Below, piece by piece: positions 39,667-48,820 of a DNA stretch of 64,000 nt; within the stretch, counting starts at the first letter, position 1; each line of letters begins with the position of its first letter. Position numbers and translations under genes: made by a program. Source of the DNA: Chryseobacterium phocaeense (GTDB lineage Bacteria; Bacteroidota; Bacteroidia; Flavobacteriales; Weeksellaceae); assembly GCF_900169075.1 (NCBI RefSeq), contig NZ_LT827015.1, positions 1,364,001-1,428,000 on the forward strand, in the 5' to 3' direction. The notes under the pieces were generated by a model. It had not been told where the DNA came from and made no database searches. It saw only the letters and a list, made by a program, of their open reading frames with translations.

Positions 39667-42459
39667 TTAGTTTTCAAGTTTTTCCTTAATATATTTCGCA
39701 GTATGCGATTTTTTATTTTCCGCAAGGTCTTCCGGTGTTCCTGCAAAAACAACTTCGCCGCCATATTTCCCGGCCTCCGGGCCAATATCAATAATATAGT
39801 CGGCACATTTGATAATATCCGGCTGATGCTCAATGACAATTACGGAATGCCCGAGATCAATCAGCGCCTGGAGCGATTTCAGTAATTTCTGAATATCATG
39901 GAAATGCAGTCCGGTAGAAGGTTCATCGAAGATAAACAGGGTTTTGTCTGTGGTAACACCTTTCACAAGGAATGAAGCAAGTTTTACCCGTTGTGCTTCA
40001 CCGCCGGAAAGGGTAGAAGAACTTTGTCCCAGCTGAAGATAACCTAATCCCACATCCTGAAGCGGCTTCAGTTTGGTGACAATTTTATCCTCATTATTGT
40101 CTTTAAAGAATTCCAGCGCTTCATCTACCGTCATATGAAGAATATCGGAAATGCTTTTCTCATCGAATTTCACTTCCAGGATCTCACTTTTAAAGCGGGT
40201 GCCTTTGCAAACTTCACATTCCAGCTCAATATCTGCCATAAACTGCATGGATACGTTGATGACTCCTTCGCCTTTACATTCATCGCATCTTCCGCCGTCT
40301 ACGTTAAAAGAGAAGTGCTTAGGCTTGTAACCCATCATTTTTGAAACTTTCTGCTTCGCAAAAAGATCTCTGATGTCGTCATAAGCTTTCAGGTAAGTTA
40401 CCGGATTGGACCTTGATGACTTTCCGATTGGGTTCTGATCAATCAGCTCAATATGTTTGATCAGTTTCTTTGGAAATTCCACGGAATCATAATCTCCCTT
40501 TTTGCCACCCATTCCAAGCTGGATCTGAATATCATTAGTTAAAATTTCCTTCATCAGGGTAGATTTTCCGCTTCCGGAAACTCCTGAGATCACTGTAAGG
40601 CTTTCCAAAGGAACATCTACATCTATATTTTTAAGATTGTTTTGTCTTGCTCCTTTGATATGGATCCATTCCTTAGCTTTCCTCCGCTTTTTAGGAATTT
40701 CAATTTCCATTCTTCCGGTCAGGTATTTTGAAGTCAGCGTATCTGCATTTTTAAGATCATCATAATCCCCGGCGAAAACGAGTTCACCACCCAAATAACC
40801 TGCTTCCGGACCAATATCTATAATATAATCTGCTGCTTTCATGACATCTTCATCATGCTCTACAACAATCACTGTATTCCCGAGATCCCTTAGATTTTGT
40901 AATACCCCGATCAGGTTTTCCGTATCTCTGGAATGGAGCCCAATAGAAGGCTCATCCAGGATATAAATAGAACCTACCAGCGAACTTCCCAGGCTTGTCG
41001 CCAGGTTAATTCTCTGGCTTTCTCCCCCGGAAAGCGTATTGGAAGTCCTGTTTAAGGTTAAATAGCCCAAACCTACTTTTAATAAGAACTCAATACGGGT
41101 TTTAATTTCATACAGCAGTCTCTTCGCTACATCCTGATCATGTTCGGAAAGTTTAAGACCCTCTATTAAAGGGTATAATTCATCCAGAGGAAGCTCTATC
41201 ATCGACTGGATATTGTGACCGTCCACTTTTACCCAGCTGGTTTCTTCACGCAGTCTCAGGCCTTCACAGGTTGGACAGAGTGTTTTCCCTCTGTATCTGG
41301 AAAGCATCACACGATACTGGATTTTATACAGGTTTTCTTCAAGCATTTTGAAGAAATTATTGATAGAAGGGAAGCTGCTTTTACCGTCGCCTTTCCAAAG
41401 GAAGCTTTTCTGTTCTTTGGTTAATTGATGGTAAGGTTTATGGATAGGGAAGTCCTGCGCTTTTTTTATGAAATCTTTTTTCCACTCGCTCATGCTTTCT
41501 CCCCGCCATGAAACCACTGCATCTTCATAAATGGATAAGGTTTTGTTCGGAACCACAAGATCTTCATCAATTCCGATTACTTTTCCGTAGCCTTCACATG
41601 CAGGACAAGCTCCGTAGGGATTATTGAAGCTGAAAAAGTGAACATTCGGTTCCAGGAACTCCATGCCGTCCAGCTCAAATTTGTTGGAGAATTCTTTTAC
41701 TTTTCCTGAATCCGTATTTTTCAGTGAGCAATAGCCGTGGCCTTCGTAGAAAGCCATCTGGATAGAGTCTGCCAGTCGTTGAAGGAAACTTTCGTCTTCT
41801 TCATAAGAAAAACGGTCGATGACAAGATTGATCAGCATTCCTTTTTCAGGAGTAAATCCGAAGCTTTCCAGGTCCTCGATACCCGCCACATTTCCATTGA
41901 TCTCAAGTCTGGTAAAACCTGCGAGCTTTAAAATGTTCAGGGTTTCCTTAAAATTGTCAGCGTCGTATTCCAGAGGAGCTGTCAGCAGGAATGAAGTTTC
42001 TTTTTTGGAAGCTTTGATAAAATCAATAACATCAGAAACGGAATCTTTCTTCACTTCTTCACCGGAAACAGGAGAAAATGTTTTCCCGATCCTTGCGAAA
42101 AGAAGCTTCATATAATCGTAGATTTCTGTAGAAGTTCCTACCGTAGAACGCGGGTTGGAGGAAATTACTTTCTGCTGTATTGCGATGGAAGGCGCAAGTC
42201 CTTTGATATCGTCTACTTTCGGTTTTTCTAATTTACCCAAAAACTGACGGGCGTAGGAACTTAAACTTTCCACATACCTTCTCTGTCCTTCCGCATAAAT
42301 AGTATCGAATGCCAGAGAAGATTTTCCGCTTCCGGAAACCCCTGTGATGACGATCAGTTTATTTTTCGGGATCAGAACATCTATATGCTTCAGATTGTTA
42401 AGGTGTGCATTCTTAACGAAAATCTGTTTTTTTATATCTATTTCTGTAGTTGGAGCCAT
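39667..42459 (-). CDS. uvrA: Excinuclease ABC subunit A
   Basis: 930 residues, close to the usual length. Two ABC ATPase modules in tandem: first Walker A GVSGSGKSS (about residues 39-47) followed by FDTIYAEGQRRYVESLS, and second Walker A GVSGSGKST (about 635). Both carry the UvrA signature TLSGGE and the Walker B contexts LDEPSIGLH and FDEPSTGLH. Zinc sites are seen as CPACEGYG...CPTCEG and CDECKGEG...CEVCKG. UvrA dimers find bulky DNA lesions and load UvrB in nucleotide excision repair. It is a single-gene unit with its own terminator, divergent from the TonB receptor gene. Confidence 0.97.
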   Translation of the reverse strand: MAPTTEIDIKKQIFVKNAHLNNLKHIDVLIPKNKLIVITGVSGSGKSSLAFDTIYAEGQRRYVESLSSYARQFLGKLEKPKVDDIKGLAPSIAIQQKVISSNPRSTVGTSTEIYDYMKLLFARIGKTFSPVSGEEVKKDSVSDVIDFIKASKKETSFLLTAPLEYDADNFKETLNILKLAGFTRLEINGNVAGIEDLESFGFTPEKGMLINLVIDRFSYEEDESFLQRLADSIQMAFYEGHGYCSLKNTDSGKVKEFSNKFELDGMEFLEPNVHFFSFNNPYGACPACEGYGKVIGIDEDLVVPNKTLSIYEDAVVSWRGESMSEWKKDFIKKAQDFPIHKPYHQLTKEQKSFLWKGDGKSSFPSINNFFKMLEENLYKIQYRVMLSRYRGKTLCPTCEGLRLREETSWVKVDGHNIQSMIELPLDELYPLIEGLKLSEHDQDVAKRLLYEIKTRIEFLLKVGLGYLTLNRTSNTLSGGESQRINLATSLGSSLVGSIYILDEPSIGLHSRDTENLIGVLQNLRDLGNTVIVVEHDEDVMKAADYIIDIGPEAGYLGGELVFAGDYDDLKNADTLTSKYLTGRMEIEIPKKRRKAKEWIHIKGARQNNLKNIDVDVPLESLTVISGVSGSGKSTLMKEILTNDIQIQLGMGGKKGDYDSVEFPKKLIKHIELIDQNPIGKSSRSNPVTYLKAYDDIRDLFAKQKVSKMMGYKPKHFSFNVDGGRCDECKGEGVINVSMQFMADIELECEVCKGTRFKSEILEVKFDEKSISDILHMTVDEALEFFKDNNEDKIVTKLKPLQDVGLGYLQLGQSSSTLSGGEAQRVKLASFLVKGVTTDKTLFIFDEPSTGLHFHDIQKLLKSLQALIDLGHSVIVIEHQPDIIKCADYIIDIGPEAGKYGGEVVFAGTPEDLAENKKSHTAKYIKEKLEN

Positions 42460-42813
42460 AGTAAAATTAAGACTTACAAAATTACGAATTTTTTAGTGGA
42501 AATTATACATTTAAAAAAGGATGAAAACATAAATTTATGATCCCGGCCGATACAACAAAAAACAGACCTTTCAGGCCTGAATTAAAGTGTTTTCAGTATA
42601 TGTGATTGTCATTCATAAGCAGGTTTGGTTAGCGGATCATCATCCCGGTTTTGTTAATTTTATAATTTTCATTATTTTTTCTGTTTTACTATTGTTTTGT
42701 ATTTTAAATTTAGTTAAAATTGTGTTCATAAATTGGTAATAAAGAAATGATAAAATTATTCAGAGACTTGGTTACACATTTAATGAGAAAAAGATAAAAG
42801 AGTTACTTCCCAC
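42460..42813. other. Gene-free region upstream of uvrA, possible small RNA locus
   Basis: About 350 bp with no open frame. It must hold the uvrA promoter on the minus strand. A strong plus-strand terminator follows at 42814 although no plus-strand gene precedes it, so a short plus-strand transcript is possible. Confidence 0.35.
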
Positions 42814-42849
42814 AAAGATGCAGTATTATCGTACTGCATCTTTTTTTTA
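42814..42849 (+). terminator. Strong terminator just upstream of the TonB receptor promoter
   Basis: AAAGATGCAGTA / TACTGCATCTTT, 12-bp perfect stem, 6-base loop, then eight or more T. It lies in the divergent gap with no gene before it on this strand. Confidence 0.85.
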
Positions 42850-42861
42850 TGATATCTATCA

Positions 42862-42893
42862 TTTGCCTGTCTTCCGGAACTCCCTTACTTTTG
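42862..42893 (+). promoter_or_regulatory. Bacteroidetes-type promoter of the TonB receptor
   Basis: TTTG (42862-42865) and TACTTTTG (42886-42893; consensus TAnnTTTG) separated by 20 bp, giving a start site near 42900 and a leader of about 40 nt. Confidence 0.7.
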
Positions 42894-42939
42894 GAGGCAT
42901 TATCAAAAAAACTGATTTAGAACAAAAACCGGAACGATT

Positions 42940-44751
42940 ATGATCAAGAAGATTGGAAGTATATTTTTATTGGGATCAATGCTTTCTGCCTATGCACAGG
43001 AAAAAACAACGGACATTGAAATCATTGAATTTCAGGGTAAATTTATATCTACACCTTATAAAAGCGCCAATCAGAATATTACGGTGATCACTAAAGAAGA
43101 AATTGCCAATTCTCCCGCAAAAAGTATTGACGAAGTTCTCCAACAGGTTCCGGGAATGGATATCAGAAGAAGAGGGGCTAACGGAGTACAGAGTGATATC
43201 GGTTTCAGGGGAAGTTCTTTTGAGCAGGTGCTGCTTCTTTTGAACGGAATAAGAATGAATGATTCCCAGACGGGACACAACTCCATGAATGTGCCTGTAG
43301 ATATGGATGATGTGGAAAGAATTGAGATCATTAAAGGGCCGGCCGCCAGAAGATTCGGACAGAACGCCTATGCTGGGGTAATCAATATTATTACTAAAAC
43401 CACTTCAGGAAAAAGGGTGAAAATAAGCGCCGACGGCGGAGATTATAAAACCTATGGTCTCGGCTTTAATGCCCAGATAGGAAATGAAAAGTTTTCAAAC
43501 TCACTTCAGGCGAATACTGCTTCATCGGAGGGATATATGTATAATACGGACTATGAGATCCGGAATGTATTTTACCAGAGTAAACTGAATATTAAAAACG
43601 GTGATCTTAAGCTGCAGGCCGGTTTTTCTGAAAAAAAATTCGGGGCCAATGGCTTTTATGCGTCTAAAAGCGCTACGGAACAGTATGAGGAAACACAGGC
43701 TTCCATTGTGAGTGTAGCCCACCAGCAGAAATTCGGAGACTTGAAAATCAGTTCGAATGTGTACTGGAGAAGAGGGCAGGACATGTATCTTTATGACAGG
43801 AACAAACCGGATGGTTACAGAAATATGCACATCGGAAATAATGTGGGTGGAGAAGTGAATTCCAGCTATCAATGGGGATTAGGGACCACCGGTGTGGGTG
43901 TTGAGCTGAGAAAGGAATTTCTGGCGAGTAATAATTTAGGAGAAAGAAACCGTTTTGTTTCTCAGGTCTTCTTTGAACATCATTTCTCATTACTGGATAA
44001 AAAGCTTAACATCAGTCCGGGAATTTCCTGGGCGAATTATTCCAAAGAAGGCAATTTCTTCTATCCGGGTCTGGATGTAGGGTATAATTTCAATCAGAAC
44101 AACAAGATCTACGGAAATGTGGCGAGGGTTCACAGGGTTCCTACGTTTACAGACCTTTATTATGTAAGCAAAACGGAACAGGGAAATCAGAACCTGCTGC
44201 CAGAAAATGCTATTTCTTCGGAGATCGGATATCAATATCAGGACAGCAGGATTTTAGCAAAGGTGAGCGGATTTATGAGGAATTCGGAAAATTCTATCGA
44301 CTGGACGAAAAAGGCTATTGATTCTCCTGTATGGTATGCAGATAACGTAGGGAAAATTGATACCAAAGGAGTAGAGTTTGAACTGAGTCACAGAGCCTCT
44401 GACTGGCTGAAATATACAGCCGGATATACGTATCTGGACAGTAAAATAAGCAGATCCGGTGAATTTGTTTCCAGATATATTCTGGATAATCTGAAGCATC
44501 AGGTAGTGGCAAAACTGGAAACTAAATTTTTGAAATATTTTAGCAACGAATTGGTCTACCGGTATAACGAAAGGATGAATCTGGGCAGCTATAATCTCCT
44601 TGATGAAAAACTGAGCTTTGCAAAAAAGGACTTTTCCGTATATGCACTGATTACCAACTTAACAGATACAAAATACACCGAAGCTTTTGGAGTTGAAATG
44701 CCTCAAAGATGGTTCCACATAGGCTTCTCATATACTATCAATATTAAATAA
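42940..44751 (+). CDS. TonB-dependent outer membrane receptor (BtuB-like)
   Basis: 603 residues with signal peptide MIKKIGSIFLLGSMLSAYA. A plug domain occupies residues 45-155 (NITVITKEEIANSPAKSIDEVLQQVPGMDIRR; VERIEIIKGPAARRFG; AGVINIITKT), followed by a beta-barrel ending in WFHIGFSYTINIK with an aromatic-rich last strand. It is shorter than SusC-type receptors and lacks their N-terminal carboxypeptidase-like domain, closer to vitamin B12 or metal-chelate receptors. The ligand is not evident. It has a good promoter and no iron-box-like sequence. A DUF2490 barrel protein follows after 73 bp. Confidence 0.88.
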   Translation: MIKKIGSIFLLGSMLSAYAQEKTTDIEIIEFQGKFISTPYKSANQNITVITKEEIANSPAKSIDEVLQQVPGMDIRRRGANGVQSDIGFRGSSFEQVLLLLNGIRMNDSQTGHNSMNVPVDMDDVERIEIIKGPAARRFGQNAYAGVINIITKTTSGKRVKISADGGDYKTYGLGFNAQIGNEKFSNSLQANTASSEGYMYNTDYEIRNVFYQSKLNIKNGDLKLQAGFSEKKFGANGFYASKSATEQYEETQASIVSVAHQQKFGDLKISSNVYWRRGQDMYLYDRNKPDGYRNMHIGNNVGGEVNSSYQWGLGTTGVGVELRKEFLASNNLGERNRFVSQVFFEHHFSLLDKKLNISPGISWANYSKEGNFFYPGLDVGYNFNQNNKIYGNVARVHRVPTFTDLYYVSKTEQGNQNLLPENAISSEIGYQYQDSRILAKVSGFMRNSENSIDWTKKAIDSPVWYADNVGKIDTKGVEFELSHRASDWLKYTAGYTYLDSKISRSGEFVSRYILDNLKHQVVAKLETKFLKYFSNELVYRYNERMNLGSYNLLDEKLSFAKKDFSVYALITNLTDTKYTEAFGVEMPQRWFHIGFSYTINIK

Positions 44752-44824
44752 ATATTAATTTTAAGGTTAATGAAATTTAATATTAAGAAATTGTTAAATG
44801 ATTTACTTTTGCAAAAATTTTTTT

Positions 44825-45541
44825 ATGAAACTTTTTTTCAGTCTGAGTTTAGTTTTGAGTATGACCTTTTTAAAAGCGCAGGAACATATTTCCAGCTTCA
44901 ATGCAGTAACTCTGACTTATAAGTTTCATCCTAAATTCTTCATCTATGCGGAAGGTCAGCTCAGAGGAAATGAGGATTATACCTATCCGGATTATTACGA
45001 GATCAAAGGAGGAGTTGGATATAATCTTACCAAAAATCACAAGCCTTTTGTAGGGGTCGGGAGATATGTAAATTATAAAGAGCATAGCCTGAGCAGGGAA
45101 GAGTTTAGAATCTGGCTTCAGGACGTGATTGATTTCAAAAAAGGAATCGTCAAGTTTGAAAACCGTCTTCGGGCTGAAAAGAGCTGGTTCTATGAGCCGG
45201 CAACCGACAAAGCTTCCCAGAGAATGCGTTACCGCTACCGTCTGAACGTGAGTGTTCCCCTGAATGCAAAAACTGTAAAAAAGGGAACTGTTTTCGCCAA
45301 TGTGTATGACGAAATTTTCTTTGTAAGCCCAATGAAGCCAACTTTTGCCAGAAACAGGGTATACGGTGGTTTCGGATATCAGATTGATGACTATTTCGGA
45401 ATCCTAACGGGTTATCTGTGGCAGCGCGAATTTGAAGCGAAAGGAAATAAAAATCTTCACTTTGTCTATCTGGCTTTAAACATTAACATCGACGCTACGG
45501 ATCATCCTGTAAAAACGTATGATTTCCCTGGAGCGGATTAA
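44825..45541 (+). CDS. DUF2490 outer membrane beta-barrel protein
   Basis: 238 residues from the ATG at 44825, chosen because it begins the signal peptide MKLFFSLSLVLSMTFLKA; an ATG at 44798 adds nine residues. The body has alternating amphipathic strands with FHPKFFIYAEGQLRGNED, RLRAEKSWFY and RMRYRYRLNVSVPL, matching DUF2490, and probably forms a small barrel. It lies downstream of the TonB receptor, possibly co-transcribed. It overlaps the convergent HD-domain gene by 4 bp at the stop codons, so no terminator separates them. Confidence 0.8.
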   Translation: MKLFFSLSLVLSMTFLKAQEHISSFNAVTLTYKFHPKFFIYAEGQLRGNEDYTYPDYYEIKGGVGYNLTKNHKPFVGVGRYVNYKEHSLSREEFRIWLQDVIDFKKGIVKFENRLRAEKSWFYEPATDKASQRMRYRYRLNVSVPLNAKTVKKGTVFANVYDEIFFVSPMKPTFARNRVYGGFGYQIDDYFGILTGYLWQREFEAKGNKNLHFVYLALNINIDATDHPVKTYDFPGAD

Positions 45542-45984
45542 TATTTCTCTATCAGATAATGGTAGGCTTTTAAATATTTGTTGAACCTTTTGATATCTTT
45601 CGGAGTCAGCTCCCTGTTGACTCTTCTGAGATCCATATTATCACGGAGATCATTAAGCTTTACAGCAACGGCAAGAGGGGATCTTTCCGTTCTTTTAACG
45701 AATTCATCGTAATCTTCCTCGGGATCAAACTTAGTAAGGCAGCTTACAGCAAAAATAATATATTCAGGAAAGCCCTCAGTCCTTAAATATTCCAGACTGA
45801 ATTCTTCCGGGTGGTCTTCCACTACATCGTGAAGAACCCCTACAATCTTTTCGTCCAGTGTTTTGCCATATTCCATCACGCGCATCACATGGGCAATGTA
45901 AGGGGCGTGGTATTTATCGGTTTGTCCTTTATGTGCTTTATCAGCTATTTTTATGGCTCTGTTGAGCAATTCTTCTTTTGTCAT
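45538..45984 (-). CDS. HD-domain phosphohydrolase (RelA/SpoT hydrolase-like)
   Basis: 148 residues, a stand-alone HD domain. Metal ligands show as His in YIAHVMRV, the HD pair in GVLHDVVEDH and Asp in KLNDLRDNMD, the arrangement of the SpoT/Mesh1-type hydrolases that remove pyrophosphate from (p)ppGpp. The synthetase domain is absent. A small alarmone hydrolase role is plausible but other nucleotide substrates are possible. Single gene; converges on the DUF2490 gene with a 4-bp overlap. Confidence 0.8.
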   Translation of the reverse strand: MTKEELLNRAIKIADKAHKGQTDKYHAPYIAHVMRVMEYGKTLDEKIVGVLHDVVEDHPEEFSLEYLRTEGFPEYIIFAVSCLTKFDPEEDYDEFVKRTERSPLAVAVKLNDLRDNMDLRRVNRELTPKDIKRFNKYLKAYHYLIEKY

Positions 45985-46063
45985 TTCAGATTGAAAATAG
46001 AATACAAAAATAAAAAATGCCTTAAAAAATAAGACATTTTTATCAAGATTATTTTACAACGGA

Positions 46064-46399
46064 TTAAAGAACAGTCTCATCTTCTACGGAAGCCCCTGGT
46101 GCGTTGGTTTTTACAGATTCGATGCCGTTGTCCATCCCGTTTTCTGATTCATACATCTGGCTGGTTCCTATGATCTGTCCGTTGCCTGCCTTTAAGTTGA
46201 AATACCAGCGGTTATCTTTAGCGGTATTCTTTTCAAATTTCGAATCATCCTGAGAATGGGTGCGTACGGATTCTATTCCGTTTTCACAGGAGGATTTTGA
46301 GCTGTATCCCTGGCTGGTTAGGATCACCTGTCCGTTTCTTGCTTTAAGATTGAACTGATGTTCTCCGTTTGTTCTTTTAGAAATAATAAATTTTCCCAT
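46064..46399 (-). CDS. YegP family protein (two DUF1508 repeats)
   Basis: 111 residues in two tandem DUF1508 units: FNLKARNGQVILTSQGYSS...GIESVRTHS and FNLKAGNGQIIGTSQMYES...GIESVKTNA. These small basic-beta proteins are common and their function is unclear. The length matches the two-repeat family. No signal peptide; cytoplasmic. Confidence 0.88.
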   Translation of the reverse strand: MGKFIISKRTNGEHQFNLKARNGQVILTSQGYSSKSSCENGIESVRTHSQDDSKFEKNTAKDNRWYFNLKAGNGQIIGTSQMYESENGMDNGIESVKTNAPGASVEDETVL

Positions 46400-46440
46400 A
46401 GTAATCTTAGTTTTTCGGTTGGATTAGTTTGTTTTTTTAA

Positions 46441-46752
46441 TTATTTGGAAGGTGTTTCTTTTTTGGGTTCCTCCAATGGTTTTTCAGGGACAGCAGCATT
46501 CAGTATTCTGTATTTTGAATGATCTTTTTTGGCTTCTTTTAATGCAAGATAAGCTGACGTGTCCTTTGGAGCTACAGTAAGCATTTTATACGGGTCTTTT
46601 GGCTCTTCCTCAGCCTTCACCGGTAATTCTTCAGATTCTTTGAGTTTGGAAACCTTCATGGTATCCAGCTTTGGTAATGCCTGCCTTTTTTGTCCTTTTT
46701 GAGCAGATACAGTGGCAGAAATCAGAAGAAGGGGTAATAGTAAAGTTTTCAT
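46441..46752 (-). CDS. Small secreted Lys/Glu/Pro-rich protein
   Basis: 103 residues. The signal peptide (MKTLLLPLLLISATVSA) is followed by a low-complexity, probably disordered mature part rich in Lys, Glu and Pro, with a short motif DPYKMLTVAPKDTSAYLALKE. No family recognised. It lies 41 bp upstream of the YegP gene on the same strand, so it may be co-transcribed. Confidence 0.6.
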   Translation of the reverse strand: MKTLLLPLLLISATVSAQKGQKRQALPKLDTMKVSKLKESEELPVKAEEEPKDPYKMLTVAPKDTSAYLALKEAKKDHSKYRILNAAVPEKPLEEPKKETPSK

Positions 46753-46874
46753 GTTTTTTTATTAAAAATAAAAATAGAGAAAAATTTTGAAATTTCAGAT
46801 GCTTAAACGGGTAGAATTTTATCTATCATCCTGAATTCTTGCCGGATGTATTGTTTTTTATTTCAATAAAACAA

Positions 46875-46902
46875 AAAGCGTCTCAAAAAAATGAGACGCT
46901 TT
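46875..46902 (-). terminator. Terminator of the fad operon
   Basis: AAAGCGTCTCA / TGAGACGCTTT, 11-bp perfect stem, 6-base loop, 23 bp after the acyl-CoA dehydrogenase stop codon; A-rich left flank gives the U-run on the minus strand. Confidence 0.85.
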
Positions 46903-46924
46903 GAAATCAAATTTATTATAAAGA

Positions 46925-48700
46925 CTAATAAGCTCCTTTTTCAATATAGTGTGCGGCTACCTTTTCAGTAAGTGCCACTACATTGGGATGGTTGGCATAC
47001 TTGGTGAATCTTCTCAGACCGGAAAGCATCATTCTCTGCTCATCACCTTCAGCGAAAGAAATAATTCCTTCTTTGGCCGCTGCGATTATTTTTTCAACTG
47101 CTTTGTAAAGGTTAAGCTGTGCCATTGCTGCTTCTACAGACTCCGGAGAGAAGTGTTTTTCAGCTCTTAATACCGCAGATTCTGCCATATAGATCTGATT
47201 AAGGATTTCAGAAGCATTTAATAGTAAGTGCTGCTGTTTTTCAATATCCATCATGAATTTCTGAAGCGCAGCTCCGGAAACCATAAGGAATACCTTCTTA
47301 AGATTGGCGATAATAGCCTTCTCTTCGCTCATGAATGCTGAATAATCAGGAACTTCAAATGATGGAATTCCCATCAGTTCTTTGCTGATCGCCATAGCTG
47401 GAGATAATAAATCCAGTTCTCCTTTCATCGCTCTCTTAATCAACATTCCTACCGCCAGAAGTCTGTTAATTTCGTTGGTTCCTTCATAGATCCTTCCGAT
47501 TCTGGCATCTCTCCATGCAGATTCCATTGGAGTGTCTTCAGAGAATCCCATTCCACCATAGATCTGGATTCCTTCATCGGCCGTATTCTGAGTAAGATCC
47601 GATACAAAAACCTTTAGGATAGAAGCTTCTACTGCAAATTCTTCAACCCCTTTTAATTCAGCCTGCTGATGGTCTGTTCCCGCGGAAACCAATTCTGCAA
47701 TTTTATCTTCAACATTTTTGGCCAGACGGTAAGATCCCGCTTCACTTACAAAAATTCCGGTTGCCATTTCTGCAATTTTCTTTCTGATGGCTCCGAAAGT
47801 TGAAATAGAAACCCCGAACTGCTTTCTCTCGTTAGAATACTGGATAGAGTGGTTTAAAATTCTTCTCTGCCCGTCCAGATTGGCCGCAGCAAGCTTAATT
47901 CTACCCACATTCAGTGCATTTAAGGCGATTTTGAAACCGTTGTTTCTTTCACCCAGCATATTCTCTACAGGAACCTTCATGTCATTGAAGAAAACCTGAC
48001 GGGTAGAAGAGGAACGGATTCCTAATTTGTGCTCTTCCTCACCGAAAGTAAGGCTTTCAGGATTTTCCAGCTCAGAACGGTTGATCACAAAACCTGTAAT
48101 GTTTTTATCATCATCAATTTTTGCAAACAGAGTGAATGTATCTGCAAAGCCTGCATTGGAAATCCACATTTTCTGTCCGTTGATGATATAATGTTTTCCG
48201 TCCTCAGATAATCTGGCTCTTGTCTTTCCTGAATTAGCATCAGAACCGGCATCCGGCTCAGTAAGACAATAGGCCCCGAATTTTGTTCCGGTAGCTAAAT
48301 CCGGAAGATATTTCTTTTTTAATTCTTCACTTCCGTACAGAAGGGTAGGCAATGTTCCGATTCCCGTATGGGCTCCATACGCTGTTGCCAAAGATCCGTT
48401 TCCACCTGAAACATAATCACATGCCAGCATCGTACTCACGAATCCCATTCCCAGTCCACCGTATTCTTCCGGAACGGTAATTCCCAACAGCCCCATTTCA
48501 CCCAACTGACGCATTTTTTCTTCTGTCAGGGCATAATCTTTTTTCTCAAAACGGTCGTGTTGAGGAACCACTTCTCTATCTATAAATTCTTTTGCAGAAT
48601 CGCGAAGCATTCTTTGTTCTTCGCTCAGTTCTTCAAGACTGAAAATTTCATTTGCAGGAATTTCCTTGATCAGGAACTCTCCGCCTTTTAATGTAGCCAT
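46925..48700 (-). CDS. fadE: Acyl-CoA dehydrogenase
   Basis: 591 residues. The flavoprotein fold has the family signatures GAYCLTEPDAGSDANSGKT (substrate/FAD loop) and QIYGGMGFSEDTPMESAWRD near 390-410, and ARIGRIYEGTNEINR supplies the region of the catalytic Glu (IYEGTNEI). It is longer than the about 380-residue short-chain enzymes because of a C-terminal helical extension, as in VLCAD-type enzymes. It catalyses the first, FAD-dependent step of beta-oxidation in the cytoplasm. Last gene of the MarR-fadB-S23-fadA-fadE unit. Confidence 0.93.
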   Translation of the reverse strand: MATLKGGEFLIKEIPANEIFSLEELSEEQRMLRDSAKEFIDREVVPQHDRFEKKDYALTEEKMRQLGEMGLLGITVPEEYGGLGMGFVSTMLACDYVSGGNGSLATAYGAHTGIGTLPTLLYGSEELKKKYLPDLATGTKFGAYCLTEPDAGSDANSGKTRARLSEDGKHYIINGQKMWISNAGFADTFTLFAKIDDDKNITGFVINRSELENPESLTFGEEEHKLGIRSSSTRQVFFNDMKVPVENMLGERNNGFKIALNALNVGRIKLAAANLDGQRRILNHSIQYSNERKQFGVSISTFGAIRKKIAEMATGIFVSEAGSYRLAKNVEDKIAELVSAGTDHQQAELKGVEEFAVEASILKVFVSDLTQNTADEGIQIYGGMGFSEDTPMESAWRDARIGRIYEGTNEINRLLAVGMLIKRAMKGELDLLSPAMAISKELMGIPSFEVPDYSAFMSEEKAIIANLKKVFLMVSGAALQKFMMDIEKQQHLLLNASEILNQIYMAESAVLRAEKHFSPESVEAAMAQLNLYKAVEKIIAAAKEGIISFAEGDEQRMMLSGLRRFTKYANHPNVVALTEKVAAHYIEKGAY

Positions 48701-48723
48701 ATATTATTTTGTTTTTTAATTTT

Positions 48724-48758
48724 GTAAAAAGTATAATGTAAAATGTACATTATACTTT
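48724..48758. repeat. Heptamer array between fadA and fadE (start side of fadE)
   Basis: Register GTAAAAA, GTATAAT, GTAAAAT, GTACATT, ATACTTT. It also folds: AAAAGTATAATGTA (48727-48740) pairs perfectly with TACATTATACTTTT (48746-48759), a 14-bp stem in the intercistronic mRNA just ahead of fadE. Confidence 0.65.
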
Positions 48759-48790
48759 TCTTTAAGATATTATTTGTAAGTCCTTAATAC

Positions 48791-48818
48791 TTTATACATT
48801 GTACAACTGACATTATAC
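48791..48818. repeat. Heptamer array abutting the fadA stop codon
   Basis: Register TTTATAC, ATTGTAC, AACTGAC, ATTATAC on the plus strand, i.e. GTATAAT, GTCAGTT, GTACAAT, GTATAAA read from the fadA stop (48821) on the minus strand. Confidence 0.65.
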
Positions 48819-48820
48819 AA

